A stretch of 64,000 nt of DNA, from NCBI GenBank assembly GCA_001556995.1, contig LSKF01000106.1, forward strand, positions 48,783-112,782, written 5' to 3'. Positions 9,036 through 18,135 of this stretch are shown piece after piece. A program made the translations under genes and the position numbers. The DNA is from Erythrobacteraceae bacterium CCH12-C2. Its GTDB lineage: Bacteria; Pseudomonadota; Alphaproteobacteria; Sphingomonadales; Sphingomonadaceae. Numbering within the stretch: position 1 is the stretch's first letter; each line of letters begins with the position of its first letter. Below the pieces are notes generated by a model. The model searched no databases, was not told the DNA's origin, and saw only the letters and a program-made list of their open reading frames with translations.

Positions 9036-9683
9036 ATGGCCGTTCTCCATTCCGCCCCCAAGTTTGCTTCGAATGAAGGCGTGATCGATGCTGTCAGCGA
9101 GACGATCTCGGTCTGGCTGATTGAGGCTGTCGAGGCGCACGGCGAGATCAGCTTCCGCGTTCAGCGCGACGCCGTCGAAAAAGTGCTGCGCATCCTGCGC
9201 GATGACCACCAGTATCAGCAGCTGATGGAGATCGCCGGCGTCGATTACCCCTCGCGGCCTGAGCGCTTCGAGGTGGTTTACATGCTCCAGAGCCTCACCA
9301 AGAACCACCGCGTGATGGTGAAGTGCTCAGCCAGCGAGGATACCCCGGTCCCGACCGTCACCACGTTATGGCCCAACGCCGGATGGCTCGAACGCGAAGT
9401 GTTCGACATGTATGGCGTGGTGTTTGCGGGTAATCCGGACTTGCGGCGCATCCTCACCGATTACGGCTTTGAAGGGCACCCCTTCCGCAAGGACTTCCCG
9501 CTGACCGGCTACACCGAACTGCGCTATTCCGAAGAGGAAAAGCGCGTGGTGTATGAACCTGTCGAACTCGCGCAGGAAATGCGGACCTTCGATTTCCTCT
9601 CGCCCTGGGAAGGCACGGATTACGTGCTGCCCGGCGACGAAAAGGCGCCCCCTGCACCTCCTGCCGGGGAGGCGAAGAAATGA
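9036..9683 (+). CDS. nuoC: NADH-quinone oxidoreductase subunit C
   Basis: A 215-residue peripheral subunit (30-kDa subunit homologue) that packs against NuoD. Recognisable by the [12 protein letters not shown] region, the signature [12 protein letters not shown], and [13 protein letters not shown]. The ATG at 9036 lies 5 bases after the nuoB stop; the frame is open upstream within nuoB but that part is not NuoC-like. The C-terminus ends in a Lys/Pro/Ala tail, and its stop overlaps the nuoD start by 4 bases. nuoC and nuoD are separate here, unlike the nuoCD fusion of enterobacteria. Confidence 0.95.
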   Translation: MAVLHSAPKFASNEGVIDAVSETISVWLIEAVEAHGEISFRVQRDAVEKVLRILRDDHQYQQLMEIAGVDYPSRPERFEVVYMLQSLTKNHRVMVKCSASEDTPVPTVTTLWPNAGWLEREVFDMYGVVFAGNPDLRRILTDYGFEGHPFRKDFPLTGYTELRYSEEEKRVVYEPVELAQEMRTFDFLSPWEGTDYVLPGDEKAPPAPPAGEAKK

Positions 9684-10891
9684 GCATGCAACGCGAAGAA
9701 TCGCTCACCACCACGGGTGAGGTGATCAGCAACTACACCATCAACTTCGGCCCCCAGCACCCGGCCGCGCACGGCGTGCTGCGCATGGTGATGGAGCTGG
9801 ACGGCGAAGTGATCGAGCGGATCGACCCCCATGTCGGCCTGCTCCACCGCGGCACGGAAAAGCTGATCGAGCACAAGACTTATCTTCAGGCGCTCCCGTA
9901 TTTCGACCGGCTTGATTACTGTTCGCCGCTGGCGATGGAGCATTCTTATGTGCTTGCCATCGAGAAGCTGCTGAACCTCGAAGTGCCGATCCGCGCGCAA
10001 TATCTGCGCGTGCTGTTCGCCGAGCTCACGCGCATCTGCAACCACATGCTCAACATGGGCGCGCATATCCTCGATGTGGGGGCCTTCACGCCGAACCTGT
10101 GGATCATGGACCTGCGCGAGGATTGCCTCAACTTCTTCGAGCGGGCGAGCGGCGCGCGGATGCACTCGGCCTATTTCCGCCCGGGCGGCGTCCATCAGGA
10201 CGTGCCGGAGAAGCTGCTGGTGGATATCGGCGACTGGCTCGACAACCGCTTCTTCCAGCTGTTCGAAGACGCGATGAGCCTCGTCATGGACAACCGCATC
10301 TTCAAGCAGCGCAATGTCGATATCGCCGTTGTCAGCCGCGAGGACGCGATTGCCTGGGGCTTCAGCGGCCCGATGATCCGCGCGGCGGGCCTGCCGTGGG
10401 ACCTGCGCAAGTCGCAGCCCTATGATGTCTATGACCGGATGGAATTCGACATTCCGGTCGGCACCAACAGCGATTGCTATGACCGCTTCATGGTGCGCGT
10501 GAAGGAAGTTTACGAGAGCGCCAAGATCATCCGCCAGTGCCTGCGCGATATGCCGCAAGGGCCGATTGCTTCGACCGACGGCAAGGTCTCCCCGCCCAAG
10601 CGCGGCGAGATGAAGCAGTCGATGGAAAGCCTGATCCACCACTTCAAGCTCTACACCGAAGGCTTCCACGTGCCTGAAGGCGAGGTTTACGTCGCGACCG
10701 AAAGCCCCAAGGGCGAATTCGGCGTCTATCTCGTCAGCGACGGCACCAACAAGCCCTATCGCTGCAAGATCCGCCCCACGGCGTTTTCGCACCTTCAGGC
10801 GATGGACTTCATGTCCAAGGGACACATGCTACCCGACGCGACCGCTATTCTGGGCGCGATCGACGTCGTTTTTGGTGAATGTGACAGATAA
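9680..10891 (+). CDS. nuoD: NADH-quinone oxidoreductase subunit D
   Basis: A 403-residue 49-kDa-type subunit that forms the quinone-binding pocket with NuoB. Motifs seen: [14 protein letters not shown] near the N-terminus, [14 protein letters not shown], and the C-terminal [15 protein letters not shown]. Related to the large subunit of NiFe hydrogenases but without the nickel Cys. Overlaps nuoC at the start and nuoE at the end, implying coupled translation. Confidence 0.96.
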   Translation: MSMQREESLTTTGEVISNYTINFGPQHPAAHGVLRMVMELDGEVIERIDPHVGLLHRGTEKLIEHKTYLQALPYFDRLDYCSPLAMEHSYVLAIEKLLNLEVPIRAQYLRVLFAELTRICNHMLNMGAHILDVGAFTPNLWIMDLREDCLNFFERASGARMHSAYFRPGGVHQDVPEKLLVDIGDWLDNRFFQLFEDAMSLVMDNRIFKQRNVDIAVVSREDAIAWGFSGPMIRAAGLPWDLRKSQPYDVYDRMEFDIPVGTNSDCYDRFMVRVKEVYESAKIIRQCLRDMPQGPIASTDGKVSPPKRGEMKQSMESLIHHFKLYTEGFHVPEGEVYVATESPKGEFGVYLVSDGTNKPYRCKIRPTAFSHLQAMDFMSKGHMLPDATAILGAIDVVFGECDR

Positions 10892-11559
10892 TGGCTGACC
10901 GCACCCCCGCTCCCGACACCCCCGAACTGCGCGCCCGCTGGGGCGGCTTCGCGTGGACGCCGGCAAACAAGAAAACCGCCGATTGGCACATCGCCAAGTA
11001 TCCCGAGGGGCGTCAGCCTTCGGCGGTGATGCCGCTGCTCGATCTCGCTCAGCGGCAGGTCGGCGCAGAGACCGATACGCAGGGCTGGCTGCCGCTGCCG
11101 GTGATCGAATATGTCGCCAAGTATCTCGACATGCCGGTGATCCGCGTGCTCGAGGTCGCCAGCTTCTACTTCATGTATAACCTCAAGCCCGTCGGCAAAT
11201 TCCACGTGCAGGTGTGCGGCACCACGCCCTGCATGCTGCGCGGCAGCGATGACATCATGGCCGCCTGCAAGAAGCGCGGGATGGTGAAGGGCGGGATCTC
11301 GGCCGATGGTCTCTGGACCCTCACCGAAGTCGAATGCATGGGCAATTGCGCGACCGCGCCGATGGTCCAGATCAACGATGACAATTACGAGGACCTGACG
11401 CCTGAGCGCCTCGACGCGGTGCTCGATGCGCTCGCCGCCGGGCAGACGCCCAAGGCCGGCACGCAGGAGCCGGGGCGGCATACCTCGGAGCCCTCGGGCG
11501 GGCCGACCACGCTGACGGCGATGGTTGATGCCAATCACGATTACCGGGGGGAATGGTGA
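10891..11559 (+). CDS. nuoE: NADH-quinone oxidoreductase subunit E
   Basis: A 222-residue thioredoxin-fold subunit carrying the N1a [2Fe-2S] cluster. The four ligands are Cys109 and Cys114 (VCGTTPCML) and Cys149 and Cys153 (ECMGNCATAP). It is longer than the usual ~165-180 residues because of a Gly/Pro/Thr-rich C-terminal tail of about 40 residues. The start shares a base with the nuoD stop (TAATG). After it the compact packing breaks: an inverted-repeat element and two tiny genes come before nuoF. Confidence 0.95.
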   Translation: MADRTPAPDTPELRARWGGFAWTPANKKTADWHIAKYPEGRQPSAVMPLLDLAQRQVGAETDTQGWLPLPVIEYVAKYLDMPVIRVLEVASFYFMYNLKPVGKFHVQVCGTTPCMLRGSDDIMAACKKRGMVKGGISADGLWTLTEVECMGNCATAPMVQINDDNYEDLTPERLDAVLDALAAGQTPKAGTQEPGRHTSEPSGGPTTLTAMVDANHDYRGEW

Positions 11560-11574
11560 TGATCCGCCTTATTT

Positions 11575-11665
11575 CCGTTCGCCCTGAGCTTGTCGAAGGG
11601 CTGTCCTTCTTTTTTTTCGCCGGTTTCGAAGAAGTGCAGTGCTTCGACAAGCTCAGCACTAACGG
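11575..11665. repeat. Dispersed imperfect palindrome, copy 1 (nuoE/nuoF gap)
   Basis: About 91 bases with arms meeting over a T-rich centre. The core arms CTGAGCTTGTCGAAG and CTTCGACAAGCTCAG are exact reverse complements, flanked by CCGTTCG and its degenerate partner. It has the same order and orientation as the copies at 15316 and 18035. The form is REP-like, and a long hairpin is predicted in the nuo transcript. It begins 15 bases after the nuoE stop and ends 13 bases before a small gene. Similar palindromes are common between genes in sphingomonad genomes. Confidence 0.85.
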
Positions 11666-11678
11666 AGTTTGGGCATAG

Positions 11679-11822
11679 ATGACCGCCATCGGATCGATCA
11701 TCGGCGCGCTGGTGCTGGCCTTCATCGCCTACAAGGTGCTGATGGGCCTCGTGCGCGTGGGCGTGATCATTGTCATCATCGCGGTGCTGGCTGGCCTGTG
11801 GCAATCGGGAGCGATCGGATGA
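11679..11822 (+). CDS. Tiny two-helix membrane protein inside the nuo operon
   Basis: A 47-residue reading frame starting MTAIGSIIGAL and ending GLWQSGAIG. It is almost entirely hydrophobic and would form two short transmembrane helices (about residues 4-22 and 25-42) with a single Lys/Arg-containing turn. The stop overlaps the start of the next small gene (ATGA), as real genes in this operon do. It is not a known complex I core subunit. It could be an accessory or assembly peptide, or neutral. Confidence 0.5.
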   Translation: MTAIGSIIGALVLAFIAYKVLMGLVRVGVIIVIIAVLAGLWQSGAIG

Positions 11823-12007
11823 ACCCGGTGACGCTCGCCTTTGCGGTGCTTGGGCTGACCGGCTTTGCACTGGGCGCGGTGCTCACTGTGATCGGCCCGT
11901 TCGAAATGGGGGTGATCCTGATGGGTCTGGGCCTTGTGTTTCAGGTGATTTCGCTGGTGCGGCTGAAGCGCGCCAAGAAGAAGGAAATCAGTGATGCTCG
12001 CGGATAA
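11819..12007 (+). CDS. Small two-TM protein inside the nuo operon
   Basis: A 62-residue protein with two hydrophobic helices (about residues 4-24 and 29-49) followed by a strongly basic tail (RLKRAKKKE), a topology that places both ends on the cytoplasmic side. The start overlaps the preceding 47-residue gene and its end overlaps nuoF by 14 bases. Those overlaps and the Shine-Dalgarno for nuoF (AAGGA, 11981-11985) lying inside it suggest translation coupling. No known family recognised. Confidence 0.55.
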   Translation: MNPVTLAFAVLGLTGFALGAVLTVIGPFEMGVILMGLGLVFQVISLVRLKRAKKKEISDARG

Positions 12008-13286
12008 GGACCGCATCTTCACCAATGTCTACGGCTTTCAGGACTGGGGCCTGAAGGCGGCGCAGGCGCGCGGGGATTGGGACAACACCAAGGCGCTGCT
12101 CGCGCACGGGCAGGATGCGATCATCGAGGAAATCAAGGCCTCGGGCCTGCGCGGCCGGGGCGGGGCAGGCTTTCCCACGGGGCTGAAGTGGAGCTTCATG
12201 CCCAAGGAATCGCGCGATGGCCGCCCGAGCTTCCTCGTCATCAACGCCGACGAGTCCGAACCCGGCTCGTGCAAGGACCGCGAAATCCTGCGCCACGATC
12301 CGCACAAGCTGGTTGAAGGCGCGCTTGTCGCGGGCTTCGCGATGCGCGCGCGCGCTGCATACATCTACATCCGCGGTGAATATATCCGCGAGGCCGAGAC
12401 GCTCCAGAAGGCGATTACCGAGGCCTATGACGCTGGCCTGATTGGCAAGAACGCCTGCGGTTCGGGCTATGATTTCGACGTCTTCATGCACCGCGGCGCG
12501 GGCGCTTACATCTGCGGTGAAGAGACCGCGATGATCGAGAGCCTCGAAGGCAAGAAGGGCCAGCCGCGCCTCAAGCCCCCGTTCCCGGCGGGCGCGGGGC
12601 TTTATGGCTGCCCGACGACGGTGAACAACGTCGAAAGCATCGCAGTCGCGCCGACGATCCTGCGGCGCGGCGCTACGTGGTTCAGCTCCTTCGGGCGCGA
12701 GAACAACAAGGGCACCAAGCTGTTCCAGATCAGTGGGCATGTGAACAAGCCCTGCGTCGTGGAAGAGTCGATGAGCATCCCTTTCGAGGAGCTCATTGAA
12801 AAGCACTGCGGCGGCATCCGCGGCGGTTGGGACAATCTGCTCGCGGTGATCCCGGGCGGCTCGTCCGTGCCGCTGGTCCCCGCAGCGCAGATCCGCAATG
12901 CGCCGATGGACTTTGACGGGCTGAAGGAACTCGGCAGCGGCCTCGGCACGGCGGCGGTCATCGTCATGGACAAGTCGACCGACATCGTCCGCGCAATCAG
13001 CCGCCTATCCTACTTCTACAAGCACGAGTCCTGCGGCCAATGCACCCCCTGCCGAGAAGGCACGGGCTGGATGTGGCGCATGATGGAGCGCCTGCGCACC
13101 GGCGATGCGGCGATCGAGGAAATCGACATGCTGCAGGAAGTCACCAAGCAAGTCGAAGGCCACACCATCTGCGCGCTGGGCGATGCCGCCGCTTGGCCGA
13201 TCCAGGGTCTCATCCGGCATTTCCGACCGGAACTGGAGCGGCGGATCAACGAGCATAATGCGCAATTCCAAGAGGCAGCCGAGTAA
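11994..13286 (+). CDS. nuoF: NADH-quinone oxidoreductase subunit F
   Basis: A 430-residue subunit that binds NADH and FMN and holds the N3 [4Fe-4S] cluster. The nucleotide site [10 protein letters not shown] is at residues 54-63, NADESEPG at 84-91, and the cluster ligands are Cys347, Cys350, Cys353 (SCGQCTPC) and Cys393. A GTG one codon upstream (11991) is possible, but ATG gives the usual MLADKDRIF start. AAGGA lies 8 bases before the ATG. It shares one base with nuoG. Confidence 0.96.
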   Translation: MLADKDRIFTNVYGFQDWGLKAAQARGDWDNTKALLAHGQDAIIEEIKASGLRGRGGAGFPTGLKWSFMPKESRDGRPSFLVINADESEPGSCKDREILRHDPHKLVEGALVAGFAMRARAAYIYIRGEYIREAETLQKAITEAYDAGLIGKNACGSGYDFDVFMHRGAGAYICGEETAMIESLEGKKGQPRLKPPFPAGAGLYGCPTTVNNVESIAVAPTILRRGATWFSSFGRENNKGTKLFQISGHVNKPCVVEESMSIPFEELIEKHCGGIRGGWDNLLAVIPGGSSVPLVPAAQIRNAPMDFDGLKELGSGLGTAAVIVMDKSTDIVRAISRLSYFYKHESCGQCTPCREGTGWMWRMMERLRTGDAAIEEIDMLQEVTKQVEGHTICALGDAAAWPIQGLIRHFRPELERRINEHNAQFQEAAE

Positions 13287-15301
13287 TGCCTAAGGTCACC
13301 GTAGACGGTCAGGAAATCGAGGTCCCGGCGGGCGCCACCGTCCTGCAGGCGTGCGAGCTGGCGGGGAAGGAAATTCCGCGCTTCTGTTATCACGAGCGCC
13401 TCAGCATCGCGGGCAATTGCCGCATGTGTCTGGTCGAGGTGAAGCCCGGGCCGCCCAAGCCGCAGGCGTCTTGCGCGCTCCCGGCCAGCGAGGGCCAGGA
13501 AATCCGCACTGACTCGCCCATGGTCAAAAAGGCCCGCGAAGGGGTGATGGAGTTCCTGCTCATCAATCACCCGCTCGATTGCCCGATCTGCGATCAGGGC
13601 GGTGAGTGCGACCTTCAGGATCAGGCGGTCGCCTATGGCCGCGGCGGCTCGCGCTATCACGAGAACAAGCGCGCGGTGACCGAGAAGTACATGGGCCCGC
13701 TGATCAAGACGATCATGACCCGCTGCATCCATTGCACCCGCTGTGTGCGCTTCTCGGAAGAGATCGCGGGCGTGGACGAAATCGGCGCGCTCTATCGCGG
13801 CGAGGACATGCAGATCACCACCTATCTCGAGCAGGCGGCGGCGCATGAGCTTTCGGCGAACGTCATCGACCTGTGCCCGGTCGGCGCACTGACGTCGCGG
13901 CCCTACGCCTTCGAGGCGCGGCCGTGGGAGCTGAAGAAGACGCTCAGCATCGACGTCTCGGATGCGGTAGGTGCCAACATCACGCTGCACTCCAAGGGCC
14001 GCGAAGTGATGCGCGCGCTGCCGCGCGTCAATGACGACGTCAACGAGGAGTGGCTGTCGGACAAGGGCCGCTATCAGGTCGATGGCCTGACCAAGCGCCG
14101 CCTAGACCGCGTGTGGGTGCGGCGGGATGGACGCTTGCAGCCTGCCGAATGGGCCGAGGCTTTCGGGATGATCGCAGGTGTTCTGGCAAGCGACAAATCC
14201 AGCATCGCGGCGGTCGCGGGCGATCTGCTTGATGCCGAGACGATGTTTGCCGCCAAGGCTTTGGTCAACGCTTGCGGATCGCAGCTGACCGAAGCGCGCC
14301 AGACCGGCATGACCTATGACGTGTCGAACCTTGCAGCGGTCAATTTCAACTCGACCTTCGCCGGGATCGAGACGGCTGACGCGATCCTCATCATCGGCAG
14401 CAATGTCCGCTGGGAGGCCGCCCTGCTCAACGTCCGCCTGCGCAAGGCGGTGAAGGCGGGGGCCAAGGTCTACATCATCGGCCCAGAATGGGACCCGACT
14501 TACCCCGCGACCTTCCTCGGCAACGATCTGAAAATCCTGAACCGTGTGCCTAAGGCCTTGGGCGATGCGATGAAGGCGGCCCAGCGCCCGGCGGTGATCG
14601 TGGGCGCGGCGGCGCTGGCCAAGGGCGCGCTTCCGGCGGCGCTCAAGCTGGTCGACAAGTTCGATCTGGTGCGCGACGATTGGAACGGGTTCAACGTGCT
14701 CCACATCTCGGCGGCGCGCATGGCGTCGCTGATGCTGGGCTTCACTCTGCCGGGCGGGATGGGCGACATTGCCGCCGCGAGCCCCAAGGTGCTGCTTAGC
14801 CTCGGCGCGGACGAGATGGACTATGCGGCGTTCGGCAGCAGCCTCAAGGTCTATATCGGCCACCACGGCGACAAGGGCGCGCATCACGCGGATATCATCC
14901 TGCCGGGCGCGTCCTATGCCGAAAAGGACGGGACCTACGTCAACGCTGAGGGCCGGGTGCAGTTTGCCGAGAAGGCGGTCTTCGCCCCCGGCGATGCGCG
15001 CGAGGACTGGACGATCCTGCGCGCGCTGGCTGATGCGTTGGGCGTGACGGTCGGCTTCGACAGCTTCGATCAGCTTCAGGCCGCGATGATCGCTGCCGTC
15101 CCCGCGCTGGGTGAAGAGGGCCTCGCGGATTACGGCGGGCTGCCCAAGGCGGACAGTAGCGCCAAGTTCGATGGCGAGCTCACCGGCTACCCGATCAAGG
15201 ACTTCTACCTCACCAACCCCATCGCCCGCGCCAGCGAGGTGATGCAGCGCTGTTCGGACGAACTGCTGCACGGGGCCGATGTGAAGGAGGCCGCGGAATG
15301 A
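13286..15301 (+). CDS. nuoG: NADH-quinone oxidoreductase subunit G
   Basis: A 671-residue iron-sulfur subunit. The N-terminal [2Fe-2S] ligands are Cys34, Cys45, Cys48 and Cys63. Next come the His/Cys cluster HPLDCPICDQGGEC and the [4Fe-4S] motif CIHCTRCVRF with the distant Cys in LCPVGALTS. The rest is a molybdopterin-oxidoreductase-like domain that has lost its cofactor. The length is that of the short alphaproteobacterial/mitochondrial type. It ends 14 bases before the second palindromic repeat. Confidence 0.95.
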   Translation: MPKVTVDGQEIEVPAGATVLQACELAGKEIPRFCYHERLSIAGNCRMCLVEVKPGPPKPQASCALPASEGQEIRTDSPMVKKAREGVMEFLLINHPLDCPICDQGGECDLQDQAVAYGRGGSRYHENKRAVTEKYMGPLIKTIMTRCIHCTRCVRFSEEIAGVDEIGALYRGEDMQITTYLEQAAAHELSANVIDLCPVGALTSRPYAFEARPWELKKTLSIDVSDAVGANITLHSKGREVMRALPRVNDDVNEEWLSDKGRYQVDGLTKRRLDRVWVRRDGRLQPAEWAEAFGMIAGVLASDKSSIAAVAGDLLDAETMFAAKALVNACGSQLTEARQTGMTYDVSNLAAVNFNSTFAGIETADAILIIGSNVRWEAALLNVRLRKAVKAGAKVYIIGPEWDPTYPATFLGNDLKILNRVPKALGDAMKAAQRPAVIVGAAALAKGALPAALKLVDKFDLVRDDWNGFNVLHISAARMASLMLGFTLPGGMGDIAAASPKVLLSLGADEMDYAAFGSSLKVYIGHHGDKGAHHADIILPGASYAEKDGTYVNAEGRVQFAEKAVFAPGDAREDWTILRALADALGVTVGFDSFDQLQAAMIAAVPALGEEGLADYGGLPKADSSAKFDGELTGYPIKDFYLTNPIARASEVMQRCSDELLHGADVKEAAE

Positions 15302-15315
15302 CAAATCAACATCAT

Positions 15316-15407
15316 CCGTTCGCCCTGAGCCTGTCGAAGGGCTGCCCTTCTTTTGGAACAGTGCGAGAAGTTGAAGTGCAAGGCTTCGACAAGCTCAGCC
15401 CGGACGG
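15316..15407. repeat. Dispersed imperfect palindrome, copy 2 (nuoG/nuoH gap)
   Basis: A 92-base copy of the same element, in the same orientation as the other two, filling almost the whole gap between nuoG (stop 15301) and nuoH (start 15423). The left arm reads CCTGTCGAAG where the others read CTTGTCGAAG, while the right arm keeps CTTCGACAAGCTCAG. The centre differs from the other copies, so the arms are conserved more than the loop, as expected for selection on or spread of a hairpin. Confidence 0.85.
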
Positions 15408-15422
15408 GGTGGGGGACACGCA

Positions 15423-16469
15423 ATGACCGCCTTCTTCCAATCGCTCGGCCTCAGCTACGAATGGGCGTGGACCGTCGCGACGCTCACCGGGATCATCGTG
15501 ATCTCGCTGCTCGTCATGTTCAGCGTCGCCATGGTGATTTATGTCGACCGCAAGGTGCTGGGCGCGATCATGATGCGGCGGGGCCCGAATGTGGTCGGGC
15601 CGTTCGGGCTGCTGCAATCCTTCGCGGATGGCCTCAAGGTCTTCCTGCAGGAAACCATCATTCCGAGCGCCGCGAACAAGGGCATCTTCCTGATCGCGCC
15701 GATCATCACCTTCACCGTCGCGCTCGCGGCCTGGGCGGTGATCCCGTTCTGGGAGGGCGGGGTGCTGGCGGATATCAATGTCGGCCTGCTCTACATCCTC
15801 GCGATCTCGTCGATGGGGGTTTACGGCGTGGTGATGAGCGGGTGGGCGTCGAACTCCAAATACCCGTTCTTCTCGGCGATGCGCGCGTCGGCGCAGATGA
15901 TCTCTTACGAGGTCTCGATCGGCTTCGTGCTGGTCTGCGTGGTGCTGTTCGCCGGGACCTTCAATCTCTCGGGCATCGTCAACGCGCAGCAAGGCTTCGG
16001 GTTCGGCTTCATCAACGCCTATGTGATCCACCCGCTGCTCTTCCCGATGTGGGTGGTGTTCTTCATCTCCTCGCTCGCCGAAACCGCGCGCGCGCCGTTT
16101 GACCTGACCGAGGCCGAGAGCGAGCTCGTCGCGGGCTACCAGACCGAATATTCTTCGATGAGCTTCGCGCTGTTCTGGCTTGGCGAGTATGCCAACATCC
16201 TGCTGATGTGTTCGCTCAACACGCTGTTGTTCTTTGGCGGGTGGCTGCCGCCGCTCGACATTCCGGTGCTTTACATGGTGCCAGGGATCATCTGGTTCCT
16301 GCTCAAGACCTTCATGTTCTTCTTCATGTTCAGCTGGATCTGGGCGACCGTGCCGCGCTACCGCTACGACCAGCTGATGCGCCTCGGGTGGAAGGTGTTC
16401 CTGCCGATGAGCCTGCTGTTTGTCGCCGCCACTTCGGGTTATCTCATGGCCATTGGGCACTTCGCATGA
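15423..16469 (+). CDS. nuoH: NADH-quinone oxidoreductase subunit H
   Basis: A 348-residue membrane-arm subunit with about eight transmembrane helices, which couples quinone reduction to the proton pumps. Signatures seen: [16 protein letters not shown] near residue 42 and the loop [20 protein letters not shown], both conserved in the quinone cavity. The ATG follows the second repeat by 15 bases. The stop overlaps the nuoI start (ATGA). Confidence 0.96.
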   Translation: MTAFFQSLGLSYEWAWTVATLTGIIVISLLVMFSVAMVIYVDRKVLGAIMMRRGPNVVGPFGLLQSFADGLKVFLQETIIPSAANKGIFLIAPIITFTVALAAWAVIPFWEGGVLADINVGLLYILAISSMGVYGVVMSGWASNSKYPFFSAMRASAQMISYEVSIGFVLVCVVLFAGTFNLSGIVNAQQGFGFGFINAYVIHPLLFPMWVVFFISSLAETARAPFDLTEAESELVAGYQTEYSSMSFALFWLGEYANILLMCSLNTLLFFGGWLPPLDIPVLYMVPGIIWFLLKTFMFFFMFSWIWATVPRYRYDQLMRLGWKVFLPMSLLFVAATSGYLMAIGHFA

Positions 16470-16954
16470 CCACCGTCTCCCACCTCATCAAGAGCTTCAC
16501 CCTCTGGGAATTCCTCAAGGCGCACGCCTTGACGCTGAAGTATTTCTTCAAGCCCAAGGTGACGATCAATTACCCCTTTGAGAAGGCCCCGCTTTCGCCC
16601 CGTTTCCGCGGCGAGCATGCGCTGCGGCGCTATCCGAATGGCGAGGAACGCTGCATCGCGTGCAAGCTGTGCGAGGCCGTGTGCCCCGCGCAGGCGATCA
16701 CCATCGAGAGCGAACCGCGTGAGGACGGCAGCCGCCGGACCACCCGCTACGATATCGACATGACCAAGTGCATCTTCTGCGGCTTCTGCCAGGAAGCCTG
16801 CCCCGTAGATGCCATCGTCGAGGGACCGAATTTCGAATACGCCACCGAAACCCGCGCCGAGCTGCTTTACGACAAGGCCAAGCTGCTCAGCAATGGTGAC
16901 AAGTGGGAACGGGCCATCGCGGCCAACCTTGAAGCCGACGCACCCTATCGCTAG
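16466..16954 (+). CDS. nuoI: NADH-quinone oxidoreductase subunit I
   Basis: A 162-residue ferredoxin-like subunit with two [4Fe-4S] clusters (N6a and N6b). Ligands: Cys63, 66, 69 with Cys112, and Cys102, 105, 108 with Cys73, in [12 protein letters not shown] and [12 protein letters not shown]. The ATG overlaps the nuoH stop; the open frame upstream runs inside nuoH and is not NuoI-like. It is followed by a 131-base gap before nuoJ in which I see no gene and no copy of the palindrome. Confidence 0.96.
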   Translation: MTTVSHLIKSFTLWEFLKAHALTLKYFFKPKVTINYPFEKAPLSPRFRGEHALRRYPNGEERCIACKLCEAVCPAQAITIESEPREDGSRRTTRYDIDMTKCIFCGFCQEACPVDAIVEGPNFEYATETRAELLYDKAKLLSNGDKWERAIAANLEADAPYR

Positions 16955-17085
16955 GGCGCGCCGAACATAACACAACACCGCCTGCGCGGGGCTTCGGCAC
17001 GGCACGGGCATAGACTTGGGATCACTACGGACGGCTCTTCTGGCCACGCCCTTGGATCGGGGCAGGGCAGGAGTTGGGGATCAGC

Positions 17086-17712
17086 ATGATAATTCAGGCC
17101 ATCGCCTTCTATTTCTTCGCGACCATCGTGGTCGGTGCCGCTGTGATGACGATCATGGCGAAGAACCCTGTGCACTCGGTGCTGTGGCTGATCATGGCGT
17201 TCTTCAACGCCGCCGGCCTGATGGTGCTGGTTGGCGCGGAGTTCATCGCGATGCTGCTGGTGATCGTTTACGTGGGCGCGGTCGCGGTGCTGTTCCTGTT
17301 CGTGGTGATGATGCTCGACATTGATTTCGCCGCGATGCGCGCAGGGTTCAGCCGCAATGCGCCGCTGGGGCTGGCGATTGCTGCGGTGCTGCTGGCGGAG
17401 CTGCTGCTGGCGGTGGGGGCTTACAATGCGGGCGGTATCCGGCTCGGCACGGCCGATGGCAGCGCGATGCAGGCGGCGGACACTTCGAACATCGAGGCTT
17501 TGGGTGCGCTGCTTTATGGCCGCTACATCCTGTTGTTCGAGGTCGCCGGGATCATCCTGCTGGTGGCGATGATCGGCGCGATCGTGCTGACCTTCCAGCC
17601 GCCCAATCCCGGCGCGCGCGCGCGGCAGGATGTCGGCAAGCAGATTCGCCGCCGCCCGGAAGAGGCAACCGTGATGAAGAGCCCCGAAGTGGGCCAAGGG
17701 GTCGAGCTATGA
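17086..17712 (+). CDS. nuoJ: NADH-quinone oxidoreductase subunit J
   Basis: A 208-residue membrane subunit with five hydrophobic segments. The pi-bulge helix region [19 protein letters not shown] is conserved. A TTG at 17074 would add four residues; the ATG is preferred, with GGGGA a few bases ahead. The C-terminal tail after residue 170 is charged and variable. The stop overlaps nuoK. Confidence 0.95.
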   Translation: MIIQAIAFYFFATIVVGAAVMTIMAKNPVHSVLWLIMAFFNAAGLMVLVGAEFIAMLLVIVYVGAVAVLFLFVVMMLDIDFAAMRAGFSRNAPLGLAIAAVLLAELLLAVGAYNAGGIRLGTADGSAMQAADTSNIEALGALLYGRYILLFEVAGIILLVAMIGAIVLTFQPPNPGARARQDVGKQIRRRPEEATVMKSPEVGQGVEL

Positions 17713-18014
17713 TCGGCATCGAACATTATCTCACCGTGGGCGCGATCCTGTTCGTGCTCGGCGTCTTGGGGATCTTCCTCAACCGCAAGAACGTGATCGT
17801 CATCCTCATGGCGGTCGAGCTGATCTTGCTGGCGGTGAACATCAATCTCGTCGCTTTCAGCGCTTTCATGCAGGATCTGGTGGGCCAAATCTTCGCGATG
17901 CTGGTGCTGACCGTAGCCGCGGCCGAAGCGGCCATCGGGCTTGCGATCCTCGTGATCTATTTCCGCGGCCGTGGCTCGATCGCGGTTGACGATATCAACC
18001 GGATGAAGGGGTAA
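17709..18014 (+). CDS. nuoK: NADH-quinone oxidoreductase subunit K
   Basis: A 101-residue three-helix membrane subunit. The conserved Glu residues of the proton path are present, in [11 protein letters not shown] (helix 2) and [11 protein letters not shown] (helix 3). The start overlaps nuoJ (ATGA). It is followed by the third palindromic repeat. Confidence 0.96.
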   Translation: MIGIEHYLTVGAILFVLGVLGIFLNRKNVIVILMAVELILLAVNINLVAFSAFMQDLVGQIFAMLVLTVAAAEAAIGLAILVIYFRGRGSIAVDDINRMKG

Positions 18015-18034
18015 TTCGGATGAAAACCCCTAAT

Positions 18035-18126
18035 CCGTTCGCCCTGAGCTTGTCGAAGGGCTGTCTTTTCTTCGATCCGGTGCGCTCCAAAGAAGTGCAG
18101 GGCTTCGACAAGCTCAGCCCGAACGG
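18035..18126. repeat. Dispersed imperfect palindrome, copy 3 (nuoK/nuoL gap)
   Basis: A 92-base copy in the same orientation, lying 20 bases after nuoK and 9 bases before the nuoL ATG. The arms CTGAGCTTGTCGAAG and CTTCGACAAGCTCAG are exact complements; outer CCGTTCG pairs with CGAACGG. A GAACGGGAA stretch at its right edge lies close to the nuoL start and may serve as ribosome-binding sequence, so the hairpin could influence nuoL translation. Confidence 0.85.
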
Positions 18127-18135
18127 GAATTGTTG

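Noticed and set aside
9620..10825. 401-codon minus-strand open frame opposite nuoD
   Set aside because: A mirror of the GC-rich nuoD codon bias with no start signal; nuoD is certain from its motifs.
14102..15304. 400-codon minus-strand open frame opposite nuoG
   Set aside because: Antisense shadow of nuoG, with His/Arg-rich nonsense composition.
11575..18126. Intrinsic terminators within the nuo operon
   Set aside because: The palindromes are long but have no T-run on the nuo strand after the stem, and essential subunits lie downstream.
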